Part shown: in pieces, positions 1-6,253 of the stretch | How the letters are laid out: each line of letters opens with the position of its first letter | Numbering within the stretch: position 1 is the stretch's first letter | Source of the DNA: an uncultured Actinomycetes bacterium | Lineage (GTDB): Bacteria > Actinomycetota > Actinomycetes > Nanopelagicales > Nanopelagicaceae | Reading direction: 5' to 3' | DNA: 7,477 bases | Assembly (NCBI GenBank): GCA_903907665.1 | Contig: CAIVOW010000172.1 | Location: 1-7,477, forward strand | Translations under genes and position numbers: made by a program | Notes under the pieces: model-generated | What the model saw: only the letters and a program-made list of their open reading frames with translations | Told to the model about the DNA's origin: nothing | Databases searched by the model: none

Positions 1-57
1 GACGGCATACGAGATCGAGTAATGTGACTGGAGTTCAGACGTGTGCTCTTCCGATCT
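1..57 (+). other. Illumina P7 index adapter (synthetic, not genomic)
   Basis: The first 15 bases are the 3' part of the P7 flow-cell sequence. Bases 16-23 are an 8-base index, CGAGTAAT, the reverse complement of ATTACTCG, which I recall as TruSeq HT index D701. Bases 24-57 are the read-2 primer region ending in GCTCTTCCGATCT. The order and spacing match the library adapter exactly. The outermost 9 bases of P7 are missing, as expected if a read ran through a short insert into the adapter and stopped. Genomic sequence starts at base 58. This stretch should be trimmed and not annotated biologically. Confidence 0.98.
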
Positions 58-119
58 TGACTCAGGAGAAAGCGCAGAGCCAGGTCATTGGTGAGATCGG
101 CCATGAGCAGCATGAGTAG
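58..119 (+). other. Probable 3' end of an upstream gene, frame unresolved
   Basis: This is the only genomic sequence upstream of mltG and is too short to identify. Two forward frames are open from the adapter junction. One gives an 11-residue tail, DSGESAEPGHW, with a stop at 92-94. The other gives a 19-residue tail ending QVIGEIGHEQHE, with a stop at 117-119. Either would touch or overlap the mltG start, in keeping with the packing of the rest of the operon. In Actinomycetota the gene before mltG is commonly ruvX (YqgF-type Holliday junction resolvase homologue), and a short hydrophilic tail would fit, but no diagnostic RuvX motif lies inside the window. That identity is inference from gene order only. 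Confidence 0.3.
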
Positions 120-1125
120 AAGATCTGATACGCGAAAGTATATTTTGGCTGCGCTCGTTATTTCTTTAGGTTTTAGCATTTATACAGCCACCAGACCGGT
201 ACATGACTTTTCCTCAGGTAAACCTGGCCCACAGATAGAATTTTTAGTTGCCGATGGCGAAATAGGCAGCTCGATTGCTCAGAATCTTGCGAAGTTAGGA
301 GTTATTAAAGAAGCTTCGGTCTTTGTAAATCTGACCAGTACAGATAAAAGGGCTGTCGGAATTTCTCCAGGCACACATAAGATTTCCACTCACATTCCCG
401 CGCAGCAGGCCTTAGAAGAACTTTTGGATAGAAAGAGATTCACCCATATGGTGAATATTGTGGAGGGTTCCACCCTTTCAGATGTTCTTCTCCTTATCTC
501 GAAGGACGCTAACGTAGTTGGTTCTGCCTCGAAAGGCGCGAAAGAAGTTTCGCCAGCATTTAAGAACCCTAGGTCCAGTTTAGAAGGTCAGATATTTCCA
601 GCATCATATACATTCGCCCAAGGCACATCGGCTAAAGATGCAATCACTTCCATGGTCTCAAAATTTGCTACGGTAGCTAATCGCGTTGGCTTGACCTCAC
701 CTTCGGGAAAGTATTCGCCCTACCAAGTACTCACGATAGCCTCTATGGTTCAAATAGAGGGAGATGAATCAGATTATGCAAAAGTAGCTGGAGTTATATA
801 CAACAGATTACGTATCGGTATGGCTCTTCAGTTAAATTCAACGGTTCAATATGCAGCAGGATTACGCGGCCAGATCGCTCTCTCGACGAATGCTACGAAA
901 ATTGATTCACCATACAACACCTATAAGTACTCGGGTTTGCCACCGACTCCTATTTCAAATCCAGGTGAAAAGGCGATCCTCGCCGCGCTTCACCCTGCGA
1001 CACATGACTATCTTTACTTTATAACAGTAAAACCTCACGACACTCGTTTTACTAAGGATTACAATCAGTTTAATGGTTGGGTAACCGAGTACAACAAAAA
1101 TCGGCAAGCGGGGTTATTTAAGTGA
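103..1125 (+). CDS. mltG: Endolytic murein transglycosylase MltG (YceG-like)
   Basis: MltG cleaves nascent peptidoglycan strands at the outer face of the membrane and is thought to set glycan chain termination. The 340-residue protein has a basic N-terminus (RRSDTRK), one membrane segment at about residues 13-29, a LysM-like region at about 45-98 and the YceG catalytic domain. Family motifs are LEGQIFPASYTF (160-171), VLTIASMVQIEG (209-220), NRLRIGMALQLNSTVQYA (234-251), SGLPPTPISNPG (277-288) and HPA...YLYF near the end. E219 aligns with catalytic Glu218 of E. coli MltG; the preceding Glu of many homologues is Gln217 here. I chose ATG103 because GGTGAG lies 7 bases upstream. TTG88 and GTG91 are in frame but poorly supplied with a ribosome binding site. 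Length is normal for the family. The stop overlaps the aroE start. Confidence 0.93.
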   Translation: MSSMSRRSDTRKYILAALVISLGFSIYTATRPVHDFSSGKPGPQIEFLVADGEIGSSIAQNLAKLGVIKEASVFVNLTSTDKRAVGISPGTHKISTHIPAQQALEELLDRKRFTHMVNIVEGSTLSDVLLLISKDANVVGSASKGAKEVSPAFKNPRSSLEGQIFPASYTFAQGTSAKDAITSMVSKFATVANRVGLTSPSGKYSPYQVLTIASMVQIEGDESDYAKVAGVIYNRLRIGMALQLNSTVQYAAGLRGQIALSTNATKIDSPYNTYKYSGLPPTPISNPGEKAILAALHPATHDYLYFITVKPHDTRFTKDYNQFNGWVTEYNKNRQAGLFK

Positions 1126-1919
1126 TAAGAGCAGCGGTATTGGGTTCACCAATTGCACATTCACTTTCCCCTTTTATTCATATGCGAGCCTATGAAATTC
1201 TGGGTATCGAGGGCATGTATGAGAAGTTTGATCTTGGAATTGAAGAATTTGCCGCATTCTCAGAAGAGGCCAAGAGCAATGGGTGGACAGGATTTTCCCT
1301 CACGATGCCACTCAAGGAAGTAGCCTTTTCTTCCGGTTTCTCGATTGATCCACGTGCAACGAAAATTCATTCAGCAAATACGCTTATTAGGACTGGTAAT
1401 TCATATCACGCGTTATCTACTGACGTTTTGGCATTTGACCGGATATTAAACAATTTAGATTTTCAACGCGTTGCAGTAATCGGTGGTGGAGGTACTGCCA
1501 GAGCAGCGCTTGGCGCACTTGATGGTCGGGCCGAGGAGATTGATGTTTTGCTTCGCAATACTTCTCGTGAAGCACAATTAAGCGCGTGCGTAGAATTTGC
1601 ATCGTTAAACTTTCTACCGATGGAATCAAATCTGGATGGCTATGATTTGTTGATATCGACTACTCCGGCAGGCGCAACTGACGCTATTGCTCAAAGTTTA
1701 CGAGTTGCGAATGGAACTTTGATTGAAGCTCTGTACAAGCCATGGCCCACTAACTTCTCGGCCAGGTGGCTAGAGTTAGGCGGAAATGTCGTGCATGGCT
1801 TAGATCTACTTGTTGAGCAAGCCTTAGATCAGATTCATCTTATGACCAATATTTCTTTTGATTTTTCTGTAATGCGTTCCACCTTGCTCTCGGAAGTAAT
1901 TTCGCGCCAAAAGGGCTAA
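1122..1919 (+). CDS. aroE: Shikimate dehydrogenase (NADP-dependent)
   Basis: AroE reduces 3-dehydroshikimate to shikimate with NADPH in the cytoplasm, the fourth step of the shikimate pathway. The 265-residue protein shows the substrate-binding SxS motif in GSPIAHSLSP (S14, S16), catalytic K65 in LTMPLKE, N86 in ANTL and catalytic D101 in STD. These match the positions of S14, S16, K65, N86 and D102 in the E. coli enzyme. The nucleotide-binding loop is GGGGTARAAL (121-130), followed by LLRNTSR (143-149), probably the NADP phosphate-binding segment. The C-terminal GLDLLVEQALDQ is the usual family ending. The FSLTMPxK form, lacking the NVT of enterobacterial enzymes, is typical of Actinomycetota. 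Translation starts at a GTG that overlaps the mltG stop (GTGA), so coupling with mltG is likely; a weak GGGG lies 8 bases upstream. Confidence 0.95.
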   Translation: MIRAAVLGSPIAHSLSPFIHMRAYEILGIEGMYEKFDLGIEEFAAFSEEAKSNGWTGFSLTMPLKEVAFSSGFSIDPRATKIHSANTLIRTGNSYHALSTDVLAFDRILNNLDFQRVAVIGGGGTARAALGALDGRAEEIDVLLRNTSREAQLSACVEFASLNFLPMESNLDGYDLLISTTPAGATDAIAQSLRVANGTLIEALYKPWPTNFSARWLELGGNVVHGLDLLVEQALDQIHLMTNISFDFSVMRSTLLSEVISRQKG

Positions 1920-1961
1920 ATGAAGTATTGGGTGTCTCAGAGGGCGATATGTCGCACGAAG

Positions 1962-1988
1962 TTGCGCTCATTTCTGTCAGAATAGAGT
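1962..1988 (+). promoter_or_regulatory. Possible promoter for the aroCKBQ block
   Basis: The 96-base gap between aroE and aroC is the longest in the aromatic part of the window. TTGCGC (1962-1967) could serve as a -35 and TAGAGT (1983-1988) fits the actinobacterial TAnnnT -10. The 15-base spacer is short. Transcription would begin near 1995, leaving a leader of about 20 bases with the strong ribosome binding site. Read-through from mltG-aroE may be the main source of transcript. This is a weak motif match only. Confidence 0.3.
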
Positions 1989-2007
1989 CTTGAATTTAGG
2001 ATGAAGT

Positions 2008-2014
2008 GAGGAGG
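2008..2014 (+). promoter_or_regulatory. Strong ribosome binding site deciding the aroC start
   Basis: GAGGAGG is the strongest anti-16S match in the window. Two consecutive ATG codons follow at 2016 and 2019. The first begins only one base after the motif, too close for efficient initiation. The second leaves 4 bases and yields a protein beginning [12 protein letters not shown], the usual AroC start in Actinomycetota. The second is therefore preferred. Confidence 0.8.
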
Positions 2015-2018
2015 AATG

Positions 2019-3203
2019 ATGCTTCGATGGTTAACGGCTGGTGAGTCACATGGACCAGCGCTGTCAGCAATTCTTGAGGGACTTCCGGCTCACGTACACA
2101 TCACATCTGCAGATATTGATGCAGATTTACAACGTAGGCGTCTGGGTTATGGCAGAGGAGCTCGGCAAACATTTGAAGCCGATGTTGTAACCATTCTTGG
2201 TGGGATTCGACATGGAGAAACTCAAGGTGGGCCAATCTCAATTCAGGTCGGTAATTCAGAGTGGCCAAAATGGGAAAAAGTTATGTCTCCCGATCCAGTC
2301 GATGAAGAAGAACTCGCTTCCTTAGCTCGAAATGCTCCACTAACGCGCCCACGACCTGGACATGCGGATTTAGTCGGAATGCAAAAATATGATTTCACTG
2401 ATGCGAGGCCAATTCTTGAACGCGCCAGTGCTCGTGAAACTGCAGCGCGCGTTGCGCTGGGTGCGGTTGCTCGTGCATTTTTGCAACAAACTCTTGGTAT
2501 TCTAATCGCTTCACATGTTATTTCCATTGGCTCAGTCGAGTGTCCAGAGGATTATCCGCTTCCAACATTTGATGAGCGCTCTCGGATTGACGAGGATCCT
2601 GTCCGTTGCTCCGATCCAGTAACGAGTGCAAAGATGGTTGAAGAAATTGATGCCGCGCATTCAGACGGAGATACGCTAGGCGGAGTTGTTGAAATTTTGG
2701 CTTACAACATTCCTCCAGGGCTTGGCTCACATGCGCATTGGGATCGCAGACTTGATTCGCGTCTTGCAGGTGCAATGATGGGAATCCAAGCCATCAAGGG
2801 CGTTGAAATGGGTGATGGATTTAGAACTGCAAGACGACGCGGATCAGTGGCCCACGATGAGATTGAACCAGGTCCGGATGGAAAAGTGGTTCGTCGAACA
2901 GATCGTGCTGGTGGCACCGAAGGCGGTATGACTAACGGTGAAATTCTTCGTGTTCGGGCAGCTATGAAACCAATATCAACTGTGCCGCGAGCCCTAGACA
3001 CCATTGATGTTTCTACTGGTCAACCAGCAAAGGCAATCAATCAACGTTCGGATGTTTGCGCAGTTCCTGCTGCAGCAATCGTGGCAGAAGCGATGTGTGC
3101 ACTTGTTCTTGCGGATGCTGTCATTGAGAAATTTGGTGGCGACTCTGTGGCCCAAACGCGTCGTAATTTCGAGTCCTATATGGCAAATCTTCAGATTAAG
3201 TAA
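2019..3203 (+). CDS. aroC: Chorismate synthase
   Basis: AroC converts 5-enolpyruvylshikimate-3-phosphate to chorismate, the last step of the shikimate pathway, using reduced FMN as a catalytic cofactor. The 394-residue protein has the three family signatures. Near the N-terminus is [10 protein letters not shown] with conserved H11. The central signature is [12 protein letters not shown] (135-146), preceded by [21 protein letters not shown]. Near the C-terminus, [11 protein letters not shown] starts at about residue 343. R40 and R46 in RRRLGYGR and the segment [13 protein letters not shown] (61-73) belong to the conserved active-site surroundings. Length is typical of the bacterial family. It is the first gene after the intergenic gap and has the best ribosome binding site of the block, so it probably drives translation of the coupled genes behind it. 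No defect is visible. Confidence 0.97.
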   Translation: MLRWLTAGESHGPALSAILEGLPAHVHITSADIDADLQRRRLGYGRGARQTFEADVVTILGGIRHGETQGGPISIQVGNSEWPKWEKVMSPDPVDEEELASLARNAPLTRPRPGHADLVGMQKYDFTDARPILERASARETAARVALGAVARAFLQQTLGILIASHVISIGSVECPEDYPLPTFDERSRIDEDPVRCSDPVTSAKMVEEIDAAHSDGDTLGGVVEILAYNIPPGLGSHAHWDRRLDSRLAGAMMGIQAIKGVEMGDGFRTARRRGSVAHDEIEPGPDGKVVRRTDRAGGTEGGMTNGEILRVRAAMKPISTVPRALDTIDVSTGQPAKAINQRSDVCAVPAAAIVAEAMCALVLADAVIEKFGGDSVAQTRRNFESYMANLQIK

Positions 3204-3208
3204 CTTAG

Positions 3209-3718
3209 ATGCCTCGCGCGATTTTGATTGGACCTCCGGGAGCAGGAAAATCTACTGTGGGAAAAGCTCTTGCTCGCAAGTTAGATTGCGAATTTGCGGA
3301 CACTGATCACCTCATCGAAGTTGAAGCCGGGAAGAAAATCAGCGATATTTTTGTGGAAGATGGAGAGCCTGTTTTTAGAGAACTTGAAGAAAAAATGGTT
3401 TCGCAAGCCATTCGCTCGTGCGATGGAGTTCTTTCTTTGGGTGGGGGAGCTGTTATGAGCGCAGCTACACAATCGCTACTAGAGCCTTTGCACGCTTCAG
3501 TGGTACTCCTAGAAGTAAGCATCTCGCAAGCCGCGCCTCGCGTTGGATTCAATAAAGATAGACCAATGTTGATGTTAAATCCAAGACAACAATGGCAAGC
3601 TCTTCTGGAAAAACGACTGCCAACGTATCGCAGGCTTGCAAGTTTTTCTATATCAACAGACTCTATGAAACCGGCGGAAGTGGCCGAGAAGATTGCTAGC
3701 CATTTGGAGCAGTTATGA
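3209..3718 (+). CDS. aroK: Shikimate kinase
   Basis: AroK phosphorylates the 3-hydroxyl of shikimate with ATP, the fifth step of the pathway. The 169-residue protein is a P-loop NMP-kinase-fold enzyme. Walker A is GPPGAGKST (8-16). DTD (31-33) supplies the Mg2+ and shikimate contacts, R57 (FRELE) and the GGG at 78-80 line the shikimate pocket, and R118 in DRPML and R136 in LEKRLPTYRRLA are the lid and substrate arginines. These positions agree closely with Mycobacterium tuberculosis AroK. The start codon lies 5 bases after the aroC stop and has no clear ribosome binding site of its own, so it is probably translated by coupling. The short length with no fused domain is usual for the monofunctional enzyme. 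Confidence 0.95.
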   Translation: MPRAILIGPPGAGKSTVGKALARKLDCEFADTDHLIEVEAGKKISDIFVEDGEPVFRELEEKMVSQAIRSCDGVLSLGGGAVMSAATQSLLEPLHASVVLLEVSISQAAPRVGFNKDRPMLMLNPRQQWQALLEKRLPTYRRLASFSISTDSMKPAEVAEKIASHLEQL

Positions 3719-4767
3719 GACATTTAACGGTAAATGCCGAACACGAATACCACGTGCATATAGATCTGCATTTTGAAGGCAAACTCAATGAGTTATCTAC
3801 CTCTCATGACAAGATTCTTGTTATTGCGCCACAGTTTATTCTAGATAACTATCACCTTGAACAATTTGTTCACTCGCTAGAGAATGCCACACTTTTTGTT
3901 GTCCCCGAGGGCGAGCATCAAAAAGATATTTCAGTACTCCAGAAAATCTGGCAGGCAATGGCTCAAGCTGGATTGACTCGCTCTGATGCGCTGGTCGCGA
4001 TCGGCGGAGGAGCAACAACTGATCTAGGTGGATTTGCAGCTGCTACCTGGCTTCGAGGGATTGATTGGTATGCGATTCCTACAACTCTTGCAGCTATGGT
4101 CGATGCTGCCGTTGGTGGAAAGACGGGAATAAACGCACAAGCTGGGAAGAATTTGATTGGCGCATTTCATTCACCACGTGGAGTTTATGTCGACTTGCGT
4201 TTTCTTAAAACGCTTTCAGATCGAGATTTTGCCGCTGGTTTAGCCGAGGTTATCAAAGTTGGGTTTATTAGTGATCAAGGAATTTTGGAGATACTGTCCG
4301 CGAAGAACTCCATTTCGATGGCTCGCGAAGTAGCCGAAGAACTTATTTTTCGAAGCATTACGGTTAAAGCAGATGTTGTTTCGCAGGACTTTCAGGAGAG
4401 CAAACTCCGAGAAATTCTCAACTATGGGCACACCTTTGGCCATGCTGTTGAGAAGTATTCTCATTATGAAATTCGCCATGGCGAGGCAGTGTCAATCGGC
4501 CTCGTATTTGCTGCCGAATTAAGTGCCTCTCTTTTAGGGTTGAATCAGGATATTGTCGAGCGGCATCGTGAAATCCTCGCTCAATTTGATCTGCCAATCA
4601 CGACAAACCTTCCTTTTGCCCCGCTACTTGAACTTATGCGCTCAGATAAAAAATCTCGCGGAAATTCTTTGAGATTCATTGGATTGAATAGCATCGGAAA
4701 TCCGCACTGGCTAGAAAATGTCAATCCCGACATCCTGGAAGCCACATATGAGAGAATACGTTTATGA
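3715..4767 (+). CDS. aroB: 3-Dehydroquinate synthase
   Basis: AroB cyclises DAHP (3-deoxy-D-arabino-heptulosonate 7-phosphate) to 3-dehydroquinate, the second step of the pathway, needing NAD+ and a divalent metal. The 350-residue protein has PEGEHQK (64-70), the NAD-binding GGGATTDLGGFAAATWLRG (97-115) and PTTLAAMVDAAVGGKTGIN (122-140) with K136. The metal ligands are E178 (GLAEVIK), H239 (NYGHTFGH) and H255 (RHGEA), and H243 is also conserved. The 16-residue spacing of the two histidine ligands equals that of the Aspergillus enzyme (H271, H287). The start overlaps the aroK stop (ATGA), with GGAG 5 bases upstream. Length is near the bacterial norm. Nothing suggests the related 2-deoxy-scyllo-inosose or amino-DHQ synthase branches, and the neighbours make AroB the clear choice. 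Confidence 0.96.
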   Translation: MRHLTVNAEHEYHVHIDLHFEGKLNELSTSHDKILVIAPQFILDNYHLEQFVHSLENATLFVVPEGEHQKDISVLQKIWQAMAQAGLTRSDALVAIGGGATTDLGGFAAATWLRGIDWYAIPTTLAAMVDAAVGGKTGINAQAGKNLIGAFHSPRGVYVDLRFLKTLSDRDFAAGLAEVIKVGFISDQGILEILSAKNSISMAREVAEELIFRSITVKADVVSQDFQESKLREILNYGHTFGHAVEKYSHYEIRHGEAVSIGLVFAAELSASLLGLNQDIVERHREILAQFDLPITTNLPFAPLLELMRSDKKSRGNSLRFIGLNSIGNPHWLENVNPDILEATYERIRL

Positions 4768-5192
4768 AGGTTTTAGTACTAAATGGTCCCAATCTTGGAC
4801 GACTAGATTTGCGTGATAGCAAGGTCTATGGAGATTTAGATTTTCCTGGCTTAAAGAGTTTTATCGAAAAGTCCGCAACCGATGTTGGGCTAGTTGCCGA
4901 TGTGCGTCAAAGTGACAGTGAAGTTGAAATTATTCAATGGCTACATGAGGCAGCAGAGAAGAAGATCCCGGTGATTATTAATCCTGCGGCATTCACCCAT
5001 TATTCGTATGCCATTCGCGATGCAGCAGAAATGCTAAGCGTTCCGTTAATCGAGGTTCATATCAGTAACCCTCTAAGACGCGAGGAGTTTCGTCATACTT
5101 CCGTCATTTCAGGAATAGCCTCGGGGACAATTGCTGGATTTGGACCCGATTCCTACCGACTAGCGCTCATAGCCCTTAAGTCACTTATTTAA
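4764..5192 (+). CDS. aroQ: Type II 3-dehydroquinate dehydratase
   Basis: AroQ dehydrates 3-dehydroquinate to 3-dehydroshikimate, the third step, as a dodecamer in the type II family. The 142-residue protein begins [19 protein letters not shown], with loop R17 and catalytic Y22. [16 protein letters not shown] follows, then [16 protein letters not shown] with N73 and catalytic H79. The last motif is [17 protein letters not shown] with H99 and R110. All six residues sit exactly two positions before their M. tuberculosis counterparts (R19, Y24, N75, H81, H101, R112). The usual NPGAxTHTS motif reads NPAAFTHYS here, a G-to-A and a T-to-Y change beside the catalytic histidine. The start overlaps the aroB stop (ATGA), completing a coupled aroC-K-B-Q chain. 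Some annotators call this gene aroD. Confidence 0.95.
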   Translation: MKVLVLNGPNLGRLDLRDSKVYGDLDFPGLKSFIEKSATDVGLVADVRQSDSEVEIIQWLHEAAEKKIPVIINPAAFTHYSYAIRDAAEMLSVPLIEVHISNPLRREEFRHTSVISGIASGTIAGFGPDSYRLALIALKSLI

Positions 5193-5222
5193 AGCTTGCT
5201 CAAGGAAGCACGTCACCTCGGG

Positions 5223-5228
5223 TATCCT
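5223..5228 (+). promoter_or_regulatory. Candidate -10 element of an efp-nusB promoter
   Basis: TATCCT, preceded by GG, fits the actinobacterial TAnnnT -10 with a common GG context. It would place the transcript start near 5235, giving a 5' leader of nearly 40 bases before efp. No good -35 lies at the standard distance; TTGCTC at 5196-5201 is 21 bases away. The 80-base gap after the tightly coupled aro genes is a reasonable place for a separate efp promoter. Confidence 0.35.
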
Positions 5229-5250
5229 TCTCGGCTGGTAGAAGTTTTTT
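5227..5250 (+). terminator. Weak terminator-like hairpin between aroQ and efp
   Basis: CTTCT (5227-5231) pairs with AGAAG (5240-5244) around an 8-base loop and is followed directly by six T residues (5245-5250). The layout is that of an intrinsic terminator, but the stem has only 5 pairs and is AT-rich, so full termination is doubtful. It could attenuate read-through from the aro operon into efp. Chance is a real alternative. Confidence 0.3.
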
Positions 5251-5272
5251 AGAAACGGGATGGGCGCAATTC

Positions 5273-5833
5273 ATGGCAACAACTAATGACCTTAAGAATG
5301 GTATGACACTGGACCTAGATGGCCAACTATGGACTGTCATTGAATTCCAGCACGTGAAGCCAGGTAAAGGCCCAGCTTTCGTGCGCACAAAGATGCGCCA
5401 AGTGTTGACTGGCAAAGTTGTTGAAAAGACATTTAACGCCGGAGTAAAGGTTGAAGTTGCGACTCTCGAAAAGCGGGATATGACTTTTCTCTATCGCGAT
5501 GGCGATGATTTCATGTTCATGGATGCCAAGAGTTTTGATCAAATTTCTGTTCCAGAAAACGTTGTTGGCGAGTCAGTAAATTACATGCTTGAAAACTGCG
5601 AAGCAATCGTTGCAATGCACGAAGGTAGTCCGCTATATATTGAACTGAACGCTTCGGTTGAATTAACTGTTACTTATACGGAGCCAGGCTTGCAAGGCGA
5701 TCGCTCTTCGGGTGGTACAAAGCCAGCAACAGTTGAGACAGGAATTACTATTCAAGTTCCACTTTTCATTAAGCAAGACGAAAAAATCTTGGTAGATACT
5801 CGCAACGGGTCATATCTCGGCCGCGCAAACTAG
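5273..5833 (+). CDS. efp: Translation elongation factor P
   Basis: EF-P binds ribosomes stalled on consecutive prolines, between the P and E sites, and stimulates peptide bond formation. The 186-residue protein has the usual three domains: a KOW-like domain (about 1-62) and two OB domains (about 65-126 and 129-184), ending GSYLGRAN. The tip loop is P30-G31-K32-G33-P34. This is the PGKGP form characteristic of Actinomycetota, for which an unmodified lysine is known to be sufficient; no EpmA- or YmfI-type modification gene is present in the window. [11 protein letters not shown] is the standard N-terminus, supporting ATG5273. The only purine-rich sequence upstream is GGGATGGG, whose first GGGA lies about 12 bases from the start, so initiation signals look modest. 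It is followed closely by nusB. Confidence 0.97.
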   Translation: MATTNDLKNGMTLDLDGQLWTVIEFQHVKPGKGPAFVRTKMRQVLTGKVVEKTFNAGVKVEVATLEKRDMTFLYRDGDDFMFMDAKSFDQISVPENVVGESVNYMLENCEAIVAMHEGSPLYIELNASVELTVTYTEPGLQGDRSSGGTKPATVETGITIQVPLFIKQDEKILVDTRNGSYLGRAN

Positions 5834-5845
5834 GCGCTGGTCGCT

Positions 5846-6253
5846 ATGAGCGCACGTCGCAAAGCTAGAAAACGAGCATTAGATTTTCTTTATGAAGCTG
5901 ATATTCGCAAAGCAGAAGCACTAGATCTTTACTCAACAAGACCTGCACAGGAACTCTCCGAGGGCGAGTATGTTCTTGTACTGCTCAACGGTGTGTCAGA
6001 GCACCTTCTAAAAATTGATGAATTGATAATTACTTACGCCCAAGGCTGGGATTTAGACCGAATGCCTTCAATAGATCGCAATTTGTTGCGAATCGCCCTC
6101 TTTGAAATCCTTTGGAGTGAAGAATTGGACGATAACATCGCAGTCTCAGAAGCTGTCTCTCTCGCGAAAGAATTATCTACAGATGATTCGGCAGGTTATA
6201 TCAATGGGGTGCTTGGACGAATCATTGCTCTAAAACCTTCTTTGTCCCTGTGA
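5846..6253 (+). CDS. nusB: Transcription antitermination factor NusB
   Basis: NusB binds boxA RNA together with NusE (ribosomal protein S10) and supports antitermination of rRNA transcripts. The 135-residue, probably all-helical protein begins with the basic ARRKARKRALDFLYEAD, the RNA-binding face of the family. The typical second half includes WDLDRMPSIDRNLLRIALFEILW, NIAVSEAVSLAKELS and AGYINGVLGRI. Length is usual for the family. It starts 12 bases after efp without a convincing ribosome binding site, so it is probably cotranscribed with efp. The last 24 bases are shared with the minus-strand bldD-like gene, and the stop codon lies inside the 12-base tandem repeat encoding that regulator's tail. 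Hence the last few NusB residues (PSLSL) are constrained by, or have drifted with, the neighbour. Confidence 0.95.
   Translation: MSARRKARKRALDFLYEADIRKAEALDLYSTRPAQELSEGEYVLVLLNGVSEHLLKIDELIITYAQGWDLDRMPSIDRNLLRIALFEILWSEELDDNIAVSEAVSLAKELSTDDSAGYINGVLGRIIALKPSLSL

Noticed and set aside
88..102. Longer mltG starting at TTG88 or GTG91.
   Set aside because: AGGAGA at 64-69 is too far away for either, while GGTGAG is ideally placed for ATG103 and the protein then starts just before the membrane anchor.
748..759. Apparent loss of the catalytic glutamate in MltG, because the VEKE-type motif reads VQIE.
   Set aside because: Counting back from the C-terminus of the E. coli protein as I recall it, Glu218 is the second Glu of the motif, which is kept here as E219. 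Only the first Glu is replaced by Gln.
1953..1966. Inverted repeat CGCA...TGCG in the aroE-aroC gap as a terminator or operator.
   Set aside because: Only 4 base pairs that cannot be extended on either side, and no T tract follows.
1949..1993. A 14-codon open frame (MSHEVALISVRIES) with AGAGGG 4 bases upstream, in the aroE-aroC gap; a possible leader peptide.
   Set aside because: It has no Phe, Tyr or Trp codons, so it cannot sense aromatic amino acids, and there is no terminator/antiterminator pair after it. It also overlaps the candidate promoter. Chance is the simpler explanation.
2243..3004. Several minus-strand open frames of 85-100 codons opposite aroC.
   Set aside because: They lie in antisense to a fully conserved enzyme, show no family motifs and have Ser/Arg/Pro-rich composition typical of shadow frames.
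3307..3723. A 138-codon minus-strand open frame opposite aroK.
   Set aside because: The plus strand encodes an intact shikimate kinase with all active-site residues. The antisense product is Ser-rich with no recognisable domain.
5194..5209. GCTT...AAGC inverted repeat right after aroQ as a terminator.
   Set aside because: Four base pairs only, no T tract downstream, and the inner bases do not pair.
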